Assembly: GCF_028993555.1 (NCBI RefSeq)
Contig: NZ_CP118611.1
Span: forward strand, 2,715,604-2,779,603
DNA from: Ensifer adhaerens
GTDB lineage: Bacteria; Pseudomonadota; Alphaproteobacteria; Rhizobiales; Rhizobiaceae
DNA: 64,000 nucleotides
Reading direction: 5' to 3'
Within the stretch, counting starts at the first letter, position 1, and each line of letters begins with the position of its first letter. This document shows, in pieces, positions 26,588-37,317 of the stretch. The notes beneath the pieces were generated by a model that saw only the letters and a list, made by a program, of their open reading frames with translations, had not been told where the DNA came from and did no database searches. The translations under genes were made by a program, and so were the position numbers.

Positions 26588-28095
26588 GATTTGAATCCCG
26601 TTGCGTGCGCCATGATCGTTTCGGGCGTGAGGTCGGTGCCGGAGAGGGTCGCGCCGATGACGCCCTCGTGCATGACGACGACGCGATCGCTCATTCCCAG
26701 AACCTCCGGCAGCTCGGAGGAGATCAGCAGGATTGCCGTGCCCTCGGCCGCCAACTGGCGGATGATCTTGTAGATTTCGAACTTGGCGCCGACATCGACG
26801 CCGCGGGTGGGCTCGTCGAGGATCAGCACCTTGGGCCTGGTCAGCAGCCACTTGGCGAGCACGATCTTCTGCTGGTTGCCGCCGCTCAAGGATCCCGATG
26901 GCGTGTCGAGCGAATGGGTCTTGATCGCCAGCCGGCCGACTTCCGTGGCCGCGGCTTCGCGTTCCGCACGCTTGCGGGTGAAGCCGAGCGGTCCGGTGAA
27001 ATCGCCAAGGGCCGCCATCGAGATGTTCCAGCCGACGCTATGGCTGAGAACGAGTCCCTCTTCCTTGCGGTTCTCGGTGACGAAGCCGATGCCGCGGGCA
27101 ATCGCCTCCGCTGGTGAGCGGAAGCGGACCGGTTGCCCCTCGAAGCGGACGGTTCCGGTCGCGGCCTTCATGCCGAAGAGCGCGTTCATCACCTCGGAAC
27201 GCCCGGAACCGACCAGGCCGAAGAAACCGAGGATTTCGCCGGCGCGGACGTCGAAGGCGATGTCCTCGAACTCGCCCTCGCGGGTGAGGTTTTCGACCGC
27301 CAGAACCGGTGCTGTCTTTGTCGACCGTTCATGGGCTGACGGCGGGTAGATCTCGTCCATGCGGCGGCCGACCATCAGTGCGATAAGCGCCTCGATGGTG
27401 ACGTCGTTGCGGTCGTGGGTGGAGACATACTCGCCGTCGCGGATGACGGTGATGTCGTCGCTGAGCCGCATGATCTCTTCCATGCGGTGGGAGATGTAGA
27501 TGACGGCGACGCCCCGCTGTTTCAGTCGTCCGATGATCTGAAACAGGATCTCGGCTTCGCTGTCACTAAGCGAGGAGGTCGGCTCGTCGAGGATCACGAC
27601 CTTGGCCTCGTGGCTCAGTCCCTTGGCGATCTCGACGAGCTGGCGCTGGGCGATCGAGAGATTGCCGACCTTCTCGCTGACGTCGATCGGCAGGCCGAGA
27701 TCGGCGACGATGGCGCGGGCCCTTGCGACGAGCGCCTTGTCGTTGATAAAGCCGAAGCGGCGCGGCTCGCGGGTGGCAAGGATGTTCTCGGCGACCGTCA
27801 GGTTGCTGCAGAGGCTGAGTTCCTGGAAGACGATGGCAAGCCCGAGGGCGGCGGCGTCCTGCGGATCGGCCGGACGGTAGGGGCGCCCGTCCAGGCTAAT
27901 CGCGCCCGAGGTCGCCTCATGAACGCCGGCAAGGATCTTCATCAGCGTCGATTTGCCGGCGCCGTTTTCGCCGAGCAGCGTGTGTACCCGGCCGCGCCGG
28001 ACCTTGAGGCGCATGCCCTTCAGCGCAGCAACCTGGCCGAAGGATTTGGTGACGTTGTCGATCTCTAAAATGGTATCCGTGGTCGAGCCAATCAT
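26584..28095 (-). CDS. Ribose-type sugar ABC transporter ATPase (double domain)
   Basis: RbsA/MglA-like fused ATPase of 503 residues starting MIGSTTDTILEID. Domain 1 has Walker [10 protein letters not shown] and signature LSIAQRQ; domain 2 has the degenerate loop GLVGSGRSEV and signature LSGGNQQK with LDEPTRGVDVG, as is normal for this family. ATGA overlap with the permease gene. A large palindromic repeat lies in the 189-base gap after the binding-protein gene upstream. Confidence 0.94.
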   Translation of the reverse strand: MIGSTTDTILEIDNVTKSFGQVAALKGMRLKVRRGRVHTLLGENGAGKSTLMKILAGVHEATSGAISLDGRPYRPADPQDAAALGLAIVFQELSLCSNLTVAENILATREPRRFGFINDKALVARARAIVADLGLPIDVSEKVGNLSIAQRQLVEIAKGLSHEAKVVILDEPTSSLSDSEAEILFQIIGRLKQRGVAVIYISHRMEEIMRLSDDITVIRDGEYVSTHDRNDVTIEALIALMVGRRMDEIYPPSAHERSTKTAPVLAVENLTREGEFEDIAFDVRAGEILGFFGLVGSGRSEVMNALFGMKAATGTVRFEGQPVRFRSPAEAIARGIGFVTENRKEEGLVLSHSVGWNISMAALGDFTGPLGFTRKRAEREAAATEVGRLAIKTHSLDTPSGSLSGGNQQKIVLAKWLLTRPKVLILDEPTRGVDVGAKFEIYKIIRQLAAEGTAILLISSELPEVLGMSDRVVVMHEGVIGATLSGTDLTPETIMAHATGFKS

Positions 28096-28194
28096 GGCGA
28101 CCTCCTGAGAGTACCGCGCGTCCCATCCAGGCGCGCAAGGGCAAGCCGCGGGAGGCGCCTTCGGCCAAATGCCGGAGGCGACGCCCAATGGGTT

Positions 28195-28269
28195 GCCGCC
28201 GTCTTTCGATCAGAGCGGGATGCGGGCGGAAAACCGCACACACTTTTCCTCCCGCTCGAAGACGGCGGC
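28195..28269. repeat. Nested palindromic intergenic repeat (rhizobial REP-like)
   Basis: Outer arms GCCGCCGTCTT (28195-28205) and AAGACGGCGGC (28259-28269) enclose inner arms GAGCGGGA (28213-28220) and TCCCGCTC (28250-28257), which in turn enclose GCGG-AAAA-CCGC. The inner core resembles a palindrome that recurs in rhizobial intergenic DNA. It lies between the binding-protein gene and the rest of the operon, where such hairpins often stabilise the abundant binding-protein mRNA. Confidence 0.7.
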
Positions 28270-28284
28270 TGTCCTTGGGAGGAC

Positions 28285-29175
28285 TTACTTTGCGGTGTAG
28301 ACGCCGGGCACGATCGGCTGTTCGGCCGGAACGGTCTCGCCGGCCGCGACCTTCACGGCGGTGTCGACCGCCTGCTTGCCCATCTGATCCGGGAACTGCT
28401 GGATGACGCCGACCATGACCGGGTTGGTGTCGACGGCGTCGCGCGCTTCCTTCATGCCGTCAAAGCCGATGACCTTGACCTGGGATTCAAGGCCTGCGGC
28501 CTTGACTGCGACGGCTGCTGCGAGCGCCGCGTCGTCGCCGAAGCCGAAGATGCCGGTGATGTCAGGATTGGCCTGCAGCATGTTCTGAGCGGCGGCCAGC
28601 GCCTCGGCGCGGGTGATGCCGGTCTGGATCGCGACGATCTCCATGTCCGGATGCTTGGCGATTGCTTCCTTGAAACCGTTGACGCGGTTCACCACCGACT
28701 GGACCGTCGGATAGTCGATGACGGCGACCTTGCCCTTGTTGTCGAGAACCTTGGCCATCAGCTCGCCGGCCTTGACGCCACCGGTGAAATTGTCGGTGCC
28801 GATATGCGAGGTGACGGTCGCGCCGTTGGCCGGAACGTCGACGGTGATCACCTTGATGCCGGCCTTTTCGGCCTTCTCGATCGCAGCGCGAACGCCCTGG
28901 CTGTCGACCGGCGAAATGACGATGACGTCGACGCCCTTGACGATGAAGTCCTCGACGTCGGCAAGCTGCTTGTTGAGGTCCTGGTTGGCGATCGAGACTT
29001 CGAGCTTGACGTTCTTGGCTTCGGCCTCGGCTTTCATCGCGTCGGCAAGCTCGATGTAGAACGGATGCTGCTGGGTAAGCAGCGAAGCACCGATGCCGTC
29101 GGCAAAGGCCGTCGAGGCGAGCAGCGACAGCGCCGTGCCGGCGACGAGCGATTTCAGAATGCGGGACATGTTCAT
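28285..29175 (-). CDS. Ribose-type sugar ABC transporter substrate-binding protein
   Basis: Periplasmic RbsB-like protein of 296 residues; ATG at 29175 has GGGAGG upstream. The signal peptide ends ASTAFA near residue 25. The mature part has the usual LTQQHPFYIELADAMKAEAE opening, VISPVDSQGV and GFDGMKEARD hinge segments. It is the first gene of the operon SBP-ATPase-permease-kinase-KbaZ-LacI. The upstream 295 bases to the acylphosphatase gene contain an AT-rich stretch (about 29287-29345), probably the promoter region; no clean operator was seen. Confidence 0.93.
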   Translation of the reverse strand: MNMSRILKSLVAGTALSLLASTAFADGIGASLLTQQHPFYIELADAMKAEAEAKNVKLEVSIANQDLNKQLADVEDFIVKGVDVIVISPVDSQGVRAAIEKAEKAGIKVITVDVPANGATVTSHIGTDNFTGGVKAGELMAKVLDNKGKVAVIDYPTVQSVVNRVNGFKEAIAKHPDMEIVAIQTGITRAEALAAAQNMLQANPDITGIFGFGDDAALAAAVAVKAAGLESQVKVIGFDGMKEARDAVDTNPVMVGVIQQFPDQMGKQAVDTAVKVAAGETVPAEQPIVPGVYTAK

Positions 29176-29470
29176 GGTTTCCTCCCTGGAAACGGCGCGG
29201 GCCTTCGGTGTTGCAGCCAAGCTGGCGAGGCCCTCCCATCGCCGTCTTGGTGAAGGTGTAAAAACCACAAAACTTTGCGCGCGTCAATTTTTAAAAATAC
29301 GCAAATAAAAAATATATTGATTGCGAGATAATAATATCGATCGCGCACCACGCATTATCTCGTGTGATTTGGGCGGCGGGGCAGGGTAAATTGCTCGGGT
29401 TCCGGTATTATCCTTGCCTTCGGCACGCCTTGCCCCAGATTGATCCCAGGCGTTGACGGAGGCGATCATC

Positions 29471-29755
29471 ATGGGGCAGTCCCACAAGACGGCGCGGGTG
29501 CGAATCCTCGGGCGTGTTCAGGGCGTTAGCTTCCGGGTGTGGACGCGCAATGAGGCTGAGAAACTGGGCCTGGCCGGATGGGTAAGAAACGAGCCTGACG
29601 GTTCGGTTGCCGCCGTGATCAGTGGCTCGGAAGAGGCGGTGACGACGATGCTCGAACGCCTGGGCAAGGGGCCGCCGATGGCGTCGGTCACGCAGGTCAC
29701 AACCGAATTCGTCGAAACGACGGGAGAGCTTCGGGGATTTCGCATCACCCGCTAA
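29471..29755 (+). CDS. acyP: Acylphosphatase
   Basis: A 94-residue cytosolic acylphosphatase that hydrolyses carboxyl-phosphate bonds. It has the active-site loop GRVQGVSFRVWTRNEA with the phosphate-binding Arg, and GWVRNEPDGSV with the catalytic Asn; both catalytic residues are present. ATG at 29471 is preferred over an upstream start at 29453 because it gives the normal family length. Stand-alone gene. Confidence 0.94.
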   Translation: MGQSHKTARVRILGRVQGVSFRVWTRNEAEKLGLAGWVRNEPDGSVAAVISGSEEAVTTMLERLGKGPPMASVTQVTTEFVETTGELRGFRITR

Positions 29756-29856
29756 GGCCTGCCGCGCAAGCCTGCGCCGCGATTTTATGGATAACTGATC
29801 GCGAGGCGCCTCAGGCGTGGGGTCACCGGCGATGCAACTGAGCGAGCGGCAAACCG

Positions 29857-30525
29857 TCAGGCGGGCATTGGTTCCGCCGTCCGGCCATAGGCGCGCAGAA
29901 ACGTCCGTACCGCCTTGCGGGCGCTCACTGTCAGTTCCGCCTCATTCGGCGCCTCGCCGAACAGCCCGCCCATCTGCAGATCGGCCTTGATGAGCGCGAT
30001 GAACTGCCGGGCGGCGAGATCGAAATCGTCGATGTCGAGCGGTGCCGCATGGGCAAGCCTGGCAAAGAGTGCGGCCAGCGCCCTGTCGGTCTTGCCCGGT
30101 CCCTGTTCGCGCCAGAACTGGAAGAGGTGCGGATAGCGGTTGCCCTCCGTCGCGATCAGCTTCTGGATGAACTTGGCATCCTGGTTGCAGATGCAGTTCT
30201 TGTTGAGGCGAACGGCGAAGGCGACGAGTTCGTCTTCAAGATTGTCGGCGTTCTCGGGAAAGGTCCCGAGGATCGAGAAGAGGACGCCATTGGTGCGATC
30301 CATGATGTCCTGGATCACCGCCATGAACAGCGTCTCTTTTTCGCGGTAATGGTTGTAGATGGTCTGGCGCGACACGCCGGCTTCGGCGGCGATCTCGTCG
30401 ATGGCTGCGCCGGAAAAGCCCTCCCGGCAGAAGACCTCTGCTGCCGCCTCCAGGATCGAGACGCGTTTCGCCAGTTGTCCTTTTTGCACGCGGGCGTCCG
30501 GCGAGGCGAAGTCATGTTTTTTCAT
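29857..30525 (-). CDS. TetR-family regulator of the adjacent efflux gene
   Basis: Repressor of 222 residues with HTH SILEAAAEVFCREGFSGAAIDEIAAEAGVSRQTIYNHYREKE (about residues 22-65) and an AcrR-type C-terminal domain (KLIATEGNRYPHLFQFW) seen in multidrug-efflux repressors. Divergent from the Bcr/CflA-type MFS gene; two perfect inverted repeats in the 207-base gap are its likely operators. Confidence 0.91.
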   Translation of the reverse strand: MKKHDFASPDARVQKGQLAKRVSILEAAAEVFCREGFSGAAIDEIAAEAGVSRQTIYNHYREKETLFMAVIQDIMDRTNGVLFSILGTFPENADNLEDELVAFAVRLNKNCICNQDAKFIQKLIATEGNRYPHLFQFWREQGPGKTDRALAALFARLAHAAPLDIDDFDLAARQFIALIKADLQMGGLFGEAPNEAELTVSARKAVRTFLRAYGRTAEPMPA

Positions 30526-30552
30526 AAAGCGAAGATAAGGCCCATTGACGAT

Positions 30553-30570
30553 TTAGACAATGGTGTCTAA
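30553..30570. promoter_or_regulatory. Perfect inverted repeat, putative TetR operator 1
   Basis: TTAGACA and TGTCTAA form a perfect 7-bp inverted repeat with a 4-base spacer, 28 bases upstream of the TetR gene start at 30525. It shares the half-site core GACA/TGTC with the second repeat at 30582. Confidence 0.7.
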
Positions 30571-30581
30571 TTTTACATATG

Positions 30582-30599
30582 TGTCCAAATTAATGGACA
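30582..30599. promoter_or_regulatory. Perfect inverted repeat, putative TetR operator 2
   Basis: TGTCCA and TGGACA form a perfect 6-bp inverted repeat with a 6-base AT spacer. Its half-sites match those of the repeat at 30553 in opposite orientation around a similar centre, which supports binding of one dimeric protein to both, controlling the divergent TetR and MFS genes. Confidence 0.6.
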
Positions 30600-30732
30600 A
30601 AGTAGTCAGCGCAGGATGCGTCTCCCAAACGTTCGATCCTGGCACGACCGTCATCTTTCGAGTTTCAATCCTGGCGGCAGCAATGTCGGCTTCGGGCCGC
30701 CATGTTGGCGCGATTTCTGAAAGATCATTGCC

Positions 30733-31929
30733 ATGACAGCGTCCTTCCTCCGCACAGCCGTCGTCCTCGGCCTGATTTCGGCGATCGGCCCCTTCGCAAT
30801 CGACATGTATCTGCCGGCACTGCCCTCAATCGGCAAAGACCTCGCGGCCGAGAACGGCGTGGTGCAGCTGAGCCTGCTGTCGTTCTTCATCTCCTTTGCC
30901 ATTTCGCAGCTTGTCTACGGTCCGCTCTCCGATATCTGGGGCCGCAAGGCGCCGCTCTATCTCGGCATCGGCCTTTTCACCGCCGCCAGCATCGGCTGCG
31001 CGCTTGCGTCCGACATCGAAACTCTGATCGCCTTCCGCTTCCTGCAGGGCATCGGTGGTGCCGCCGGCATGGTCATCCCGCGTGCGGTCGTCCGGGACAT
31101 GCACACCGGCGTCCAGGCGGCGCGGCTGATGTCGCTGCTGATGCTCGTTTTCAGCGTTTCGCCGATCCTTGCGCCCCTTGCCGGCAGCGCCGTCATCCAG
31201 TTCTACGGCTGGCGCGGCGTGTTCTATGCTGTGATGATCGCAGCCTTCATCGGCCTGATCCTGCTCTCGACGCAGTTGCAGGAGACCCGGCCGAAGAAGG
31301 ATCGTGCCGACAGCAGCCTCGCAAGCGCGCTTGCCGCCTACCGCCTGCTTCTTTCCGACCGCAACTTCCTGACGCTCACCTTCATCGGCGGGCTCGGCAT
31401 TTCCGGTTTCCTCGTCTATCTCGCCAATTCGCCCTTCGTGCTGATCGACCATTACGGGCTGACGCCGACTGAGTACAGCATCGCCTTTTCGATGAACGCA
31501 GTGTCGTTTTTCGCCGTGTCGCAGGCGACCGGCTGGCTCGGCGAGCGTTTCGGCCTCGTGCGCGTGATGCAGATTGCCGTCAGTGCCTTCGCGCTGACCA
31601 TGGTCGGCATGTTCGTCGCCATGAGCCTCGGCTTCAACCAGTTGCCCGTCATGGCCGCCTTCCTGTTCGTTGGCTACGGCGTACTCGGTCTGGTGATCCC
31701 GACATCGGCGGTGCTGGCGCTCGAAGACCACGGGGAGATCGCGGGCACGGCGTCGGCACTGATGGGCACGCTGCACTTCGTCACCGCCGCCGTCGCGATG
31801 ATCATCGCTAGCTTCTTCTTCGACGGAACCGCGCTACCGATGGCCGGCGCCATCGCCGCCTGCGCGCTCGCCGCCTTCCTGCTGACCCAGGCCACCATCG
31901 GTCGCAGCCGGGTCGTCGCGGCCGAGTAG
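30733..31929 (+). CDS. Bcr/CflA-type multidrug efflux MFS transporter
   Basis: Inner-membrane drug:H+ antiporter, 398 residues, 12 predicted helices. It has the Bcr/CflA features: ISAIGPFAIDMYLPALPSIG at the first helix, QLVYGPLSDIWGRKAPLYLG (motif A, loop 2-3) and FRFLQGIGGAAGMVIPRAVVRD (motif C region). Divergent from the TetR gene with two operators between. Ends at a strong bidirectional terminator. Substrate range cannot be predicted. Confidence 0.92.
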   Translation: MTASFLRTAVVLGLISAIGPFAIDMYLPALPSIGKDLAAENGVVQLSLLSFFISFAISQLVYGPLSDIWGRKAPLYLGIGLFTAASIGCALASDIETLIAFRFLQGIGGAAGMVIPRAVVRDMHTGVQAARLMSLLMLVFSVSPILAPLAGSAVIQFYGWRGVFYAVMIAAFIGLILLSTQLQETRPKKDRADSSLASALAAYRLLLSDRNFLTLTFIGGLGISGFLVYLANSPFVLIDHYGLTPTEYSIAFSMNAVSFFAVSQATGWLGERFGLVRVMQIAVSAFALTMVGMFVAMSLGFNQLPVMAAFLFVGYGVLGLVIPTSAVLALEDHGEIAGTASALMGTLHFVTAAVAMIIASFFFDGTALPMAGAIAACALAAFLLTQATIGRSRVVAAE

Positions 31930-31942
31930 ACGGAAAGGGACA

Positions 31943-31991
31943 AGGATGAAACAGCCGGTGAGCGCCTACGCGCCACCGGCTGTTTCATCTT
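31943..31991. terminator. Strong bidirectional terminator
   Basis: A perfect 16-bp stem (31945-31960 with 31974-31989; left arm GATGAAACAGCCGGTG) with a 13-base loop lies between the convergent MFS and rtcB genes. Short A and T flanks on either side could serve as the U-tract in both directions. Confidence 0.85.
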
Positions 31992-32000
31992 GGCAGGGAC

Positions 32001-33434
32001 CTATCCCTTGACGGTCAGGATCGGCCGGATTCGGGCAACACGCGCGACAAGGCCGTCCGCCACCATCGGATCGACCACTTGATCGATCGGCCGGTAAGCG
32101 GCCGGCGCCTCCTCCTTCAGCCGACCGCGGAGTTCGGCGAGAATATCCGGCCGCCCGCGGATCAGCGGGTCACCGGTATCGACCGGGCCGACGATGCGAA
32201 GGTCCGAGAGCATCGTTTTCGCCGCCCTTGCCTCCTGGCGCGAAAGCCTGCGCCCGGCACCATGTGCTGAGGACTCCATGCCTTCTTCGGACCCGAGACC
32301 GCTGAGCAGCCAGGTGCCGTCGCCCATCGAGCCTGGCAGGATGACCGGCTCGCCTGTCCACCCGTACGGCGAGCCCTTCAGACCCGCGGGTCCACGTGCA
32401 GGGCAGGCACCCTTTCGATGCCGGACGGTATCACTTGTCTCCCATACGGTGTTGTGCGGGGCATCGTAGACGAGCCGATGGTGGACCTGACGGCCGATTG
32501 TCCGCGACAGGGCTTCCACGGCGGCAAGACCGATCAGGAAGCGGTTGACGAAGGCGGCGTTGGCAGCGTTGGCGTGGCCGTTGAGGTATCGGCGGTAAAG
32601 ATCGCCGTCACGCGCCTTGGAGAGGATGACGCCACGGGCACCTGCCGTCCGCGTGCGTTCGCGCGTCGCCGTGCCGATCCGCTGGCCGAAGTCGAGCGAG
32701 CCTGAATGGACGACAAGAACAACGCCGTTGGGTTTCAGTCCGGCGGCGCGGGCAAAACCGCCATCGGCAATGCGCTCGACCACGCCGAATTCGACGAAAT
32801 GGTTGCCGCCGCCGATGGTGCCGAGGATGGCATCGTGGCGGTGCCGGTCGTCGCGCGCGGCATAGTCGGCGAAGTCCGGATCGATCGCGTCGGAGCCAAA
32901 GCAGCCGTCATCCGACATGCGTGCGACATCGGCCCAGGCGGCGGCGAGATCGAGGCCGGTGAGCAGGCCGCACCGGTTGTCGCCCAGGCTCTCGAGCAGA
33001 CCGGGCACGCCGTCTCTGAGTGCCGCGTGCCGGTTGTTGCCGGTCAGCGCAATATCGCGGCCGCCCTGGAAGAAGGCATGGCGCAGGTGTTTCTCCAGGT
33101 CTGGTCCAAGATCGTCTTCGGCGATGTCGTCGAGCACGATCATGCGCATGCCGCAGCCGATGTCGTTGCCGATCAGATGCGGGATGACGGCACCTTCGAT
33201 GTCGGCGACGACACCGACCGGAACCGGTTTGCCGGGATGAAAATCGGGCGTCGTGACGATGCGGCCGGCAACGGCATCGCGTGCTGCCAGGGCTTCCGGT
33301 GAGGGAAGGGCGGAAGCGAGGTCGTCGAGTGCGCGTGCACGGTGGTGTTCAGGTTCGTCGATCGCGACGACAGACCTGATAGCATGTCCGGAAACGACGG
33401 CGTTCCGAACGATAGGGTTGTATCGTGTGGGCAT
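32001..33434 (-). CDS. rtcB: RtcB-family RNA ligase
   Basis: GTP/Mn-dependent RNA ligase joining 2',3'-cyclic phosphate (or 3'-phosphate) and 5'-OH RNA ends; 477 residues from ATG at 33434. Metal-binding motifs are NDIGCGMRM (Asp and Cys ligands), GGGNHFVEF and VVHSGSLDFG; the guanylated His is in SSAHGAGRRLSR, preceded by LPGSMGDGTWL. No RtcA cyclase, archease or RtcR activator gene is adjacent, so it acts as an orphan here. RNA repair or tRNA healing is the usual role. Confidence 0.92.
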   Translation of the reverse strand: MPTRYNPIVRNAVVSGHAIRSVVAIDEPEHHRARALDDLASALPSPEALAARDAVAGRIVTTPDFHPGKPVPVGVVADIEGAVIPHLIGNDIGCGMRMIVLDDIAEDDLGPDLEKHLRHAFFQGGRDIALTGNNRHAALRDGVPGLLESLGDNRCGLLTGLDLAAAWADVARMSDDGCFGSDAIDPDFADYAARDDRHRHDAILGTIGGGNHFVEFGVVERIADGGFARAAGLKPNGVVLVVHSGSLDFGQRIGTATRERTRTAGARGVILSKARDGDLYRRYLNGHANAANAAFVNRFLIGLAAVEALSRTIGRQVHHRLVYDAPHNTVWETSDTVRHRKGACPARGPAGLKGSPYGWTGEPVILPGSMGDGTWLLSGLGSEEGMESSAHGAGRRLSRQEARAAKTMLSDLRIVGPVDTGDPLIRGRPDILAELRGRLKEEAPAAYRPIDQVVDPMVADGLVARVARIRPILTVKG

Positions 33435-33579
33435 AGTGGTTCTCCGTAGCCTTGGGTTCAGCAGCCGCGGCAATACGGATCGGCGCGCTATCTAGGTTGT
33501 TGCGGGTCGGCAGTCAATGGTGCTGCCGGTGCAGGGCCGGCAGCACGCCACGGTCAAAGAGCGATGCCTGCTTGTCCGA

Positions 33580-34746
<1,167 letters not shown>

Positions 34747-34765
34747 ACTTAATGGGAACGTGGCC

Positions 34766-36919
34766 TTACAGAGCGCAGGAGACGCAGCCCTGCACTTCCG
34801 TGCCGGACAGCGCCATCTGCCGAAGGCGGATGTAGTAGATGGTCTTGATGCCCTTCTTCCACGCATGAATCTGGGCGCGGTTGATGTCGCGGGTCGTTGC
34901 CGTGTCGCGGAAGAACAGCGTCAGCGACAGGCCCTGGTCGACGTGCTGGGTGGCCGCCGCATAGGTGTCGATGATCTTCTCCGGGCCGATCTCGTAGGCA
35001 TCCTGGTAGTATTCGAGGTTGTCGTTGGTCATGAAGGCGGCCGGATAGTAGACGCGGCCGATCTTGCCTTCCTTGCGGATCTCGATCTTTGAGACGATCG
35101 GGTGGATCGAGGAGGTCGAGTGGTTGATGTAGGAGATTGAACCGGTCGGCGGGACGGCCTGGAGGTTCTGGTTGTAGAGGCCGCCGCCCATCACCGCCTG
35201 CTTCAGTTCCAGCCAGTCCGCCTGCGTCGGAATGCTGATGCCGGCCTTGTCGAACAGCTCCTTCACCTTCTCGGTCGCCGGCAGCCATTCGGCCTCGGTG
35301 TATTTGTCGAAATAGACGCCGGATGCATATTTCGAGTTCTCGAAGCCCTTGAAGCTCTCGCCGCGCTCGACGGCGAGGCGGTTCGAGGCGCGGATGGCGT
35401 GATAGGTCACCGTGTAGAAATAGATGTTGGTGAAATCGATGCCTTCCTCGGAGCCGTAGAAGATACGCTCGCGGGCGAGATAGCCGTGCAGGTTCATCTG
35501 GCCAAGGCCGATTGCGTGGCTGTCGTCGTTGCCCTTTTCGATTGAGGGCACGGATGAAATGTGGCTCATGTCCGAGACGGCGGTCAGCGCCCGGATCGAG
35601 GTCTCGATGGTCTTGCCGAAATCGGATGAATCCATTGCCGCGGCGATGTTCAGCGAGCCGAGATTGCACGAGATGTCCTTGCCCATCCGGGCATAGGAGA
35701 GGTCGTCGTTGAATTCGCTGGCTTCGCTCACCTGCAGGATTTCCGAGCAGAGATTGCTCATGGTGATGCGCCCGGCGATCGGGTTGGCCCGGTTCACCGT
35801 GTCCTCGAACATGATGTAGGGATAGCCGCTTTCGAACTGGATCTCGGCAAGGATCTGGAAGAACTCGCGCGCCTTGATCTTCCGCTTCCGGATGCGCGCA
35901 TCCTCGACCATTTCGCGGTACTTCTCGCTGACCGAAATTTCGGTTAACGGCACGCCATAGACGCGCTCCACGTCAAACGGAGAGAACAGGTACATGTCCT
36001 CGTTGTTACGGGCGAGTTCGAAGGTGATGTCCGGAATAACGACGCCGAGCGACAGCGTCTTGATGCGGATCTTCTCATCGGCGTTTTCCCGCTTGGTATC
36101 GAGGAAGCGCATGATGTCGGGGTGGTGGGCATGCAGGTAGACGGCACCCGCACCCTGGCGGGCGCCGAGCTGGTTGGCATAGGAGAACGAGTCCTCAAGC
36201 AGCTTCATCACCGGGATGATGCCGGAGGACTGGTTCTCGATCTGCTTGATCGGCGCGCCCATCTCGCGGATGTTGGTGAGCGACAGCGCCACGCCGCCGC
36301 CGCGCTTGGAGAGCTGCAGTGCCGAATTGATCGCGCGGCCGATGCTCTCCATGTTGTCCTCGACCCGAAGCAGGAAGCAGGAGACGAGTTCGCCGCGCGC
36401 CTTCTTGCCGGCGTTGAGGAAAGTCGGCGTCGCTGGCTGGAAGCGGCCGGAAATGATCTCGTCGACAAGGTCTCGGGCAAGCTCTTCATCGCCGCGCGCC
36501 AGCGTCATGGCCACCATGCAGACACGGTCCTCGTAGCGCTCCAGATAGCGCTTTCCGTCAAAGGTCTTCAGCGTGTAGGAGGTGTAGTATTTGAACGCGC
36601 CGAGGAAGGTCGGGAAGCGGAACTTCTTCGAATAGGCGTGGTCGTAGAGATCGCGCACGAAATTGAAGGAATACTGGTCGAGAACCTCCTGCTCGTAATA
36701 ACCTTCCGTCACCAGATAATCGAGCTTTTCCCTGAGGTTATGGAAAAACACCGTGTTCTGGTTGACGTGCTGCAGAAAGTACTGCTTCGCCGCCTGCCGG
36801 TCCTTGTCGAGCTGGATCCTGCCGTCCTCGTCATAGAGGTTCAGCATCGCGTTCAGCGCATGATAATCCAGCGCTGATTCCGTCGCCTTCAGGGGGCGTT
36901 CGAGTGTTGTGACGTCCAA
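34766..36919 (-). CDS. nrdE: Class Ib ribonucleotide reductase, alpha subunit NrdE
   Basis: Catalytic subunit reducing ribonucleoside diphosphates; 717 residues. The start is TTG at 36919, giving the family N-terminus (M)[13 protein letters not shown]; it overlaps the nrdI end by 31 bases. The frame is open further upstream but only with shadow sequence. Active-site Cys residues are visible in GELVSCFLL, in CSEILQVSE and at the redox tail GCVSCAL; the radical-chain part is [15 protein letters not shown]. It lacks the long ATP-cone of class Ia enzymes. Confidence 0.95.
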   Translation of the reverse strand: MDVTTLERPLKATESALDYHALNAMLNLYDEDGRIQLDKDRQAAKQYFLQHVNQNTVFFHNLREKLDYLVTEGYYEQEVLDQYSFNFVRDLYDHAYSKKFRFPTFLGAFKYYTSYTLKTFDGKRYLERYEDRVCMVAMTLARGDEELARDLVDEIISGRFQPATPTFLNAGKKARGELVSCFLLRVEDNMESIGRAINSALQLSKRGGGVALSLTNIREMGAPIKQIENQSSGIIPVMKLLEDSFSYANQLGARQGAGAVYLHAHHPDIMRFLDTKRENADEKIRIKTLSLGVVIPDITFELARNNEDMYLFSPFDVERVYGVPLTEISVSEKYREMVEDARIRKRKIKAREFFQILAEIQFESGYPYIMFEDTVNRANPIAGRITMSNLCSEILQVSEASEFNDDLSYARMGKDISCNLGSLNIAAAMDSSDFGKTIETSIRALTAVSDMSHISSVPSIEKGNDDSHAIGLGQMNLHGYLARERIFYGSEEGIDFTNIYFYTVTYHAIRASNRLAVERGESFKGFENSKYASGVYFDKYTEAEWLPATEKVKELFDKAGISIPTQADWLELKQAVMGGGLYNQNLQAVPPTGSISYINHSTSSIHPIVSKIEIRKEGKIGRVYYPAAFMTNDNLEYYQDAYEIGPEKIIDTYAAATQHVDQGLSLTLFFRDTATTRDINRAQIHAWKKGIKTIYYIRLRQMALSGTEVQGCVSCAL

Positions 36920-37305
36920 AATCGTTCCATCCCGTTTCTGACATTGGCGACGTCCTCTTGCGTGCCGAGTAGCTCGAACCGATAGAGGTAGGGGACCCGG
37001 CACTTGGCCGAAATCACGTCGCCGGCGATCCCGTAGGTCGCGCCGAAATTGCTGTTGCCCGCAGCAATCACGCCGCGGATGTGAGAGCGGTTGCCCACAT
37101 CGTTCAAGAAGCGGATCACCTGTTTCGGCACCGCACCGCGGCCGTCGTCGCCGCAATAGGTCGGCACGATGAGCACATAGGGCTCGGATATCGTAAGCGT
37201 ATCCTTACCTTCCTTGAGCGATATGCGGGCGGCGCGCAGGCCGAGTTTTTCGACGAAGCGATGGGTGTTTTCCGAACGGCTGGAAAAATAGACGATCAGA
37301 CCCAT
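36889..37305 (-). CDS. nrdI: NrdI flavodoxin-like protein
   Basis: FMN protein of 138 residues that supplies superoxide for assembling the NrdF manganese cofactor. The FMN loop is [17 protein letters not shown], followed by [21 protein letters not shown] and [15 protein letters not shown], all typical of NrdI. Placed between nrdH (12-base gap) and nrdE (overlapping). Confidence 0.95.
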   Translation of the reverse strand: MGLIVYFSSRSENTHRFVEKLGLRAARISLKEGKDTLTISEPYVLIVPTYCGDDGRGAVPKQVIRFLNDVGNRSHIRGVIAAGNSNFGATYGIAGDVISAKCRVPYLYRFELLGTQEDVANVRNGMERFWTSQHSNAP

Positions 37306-37317
37306 CGCTCCGCTCCT

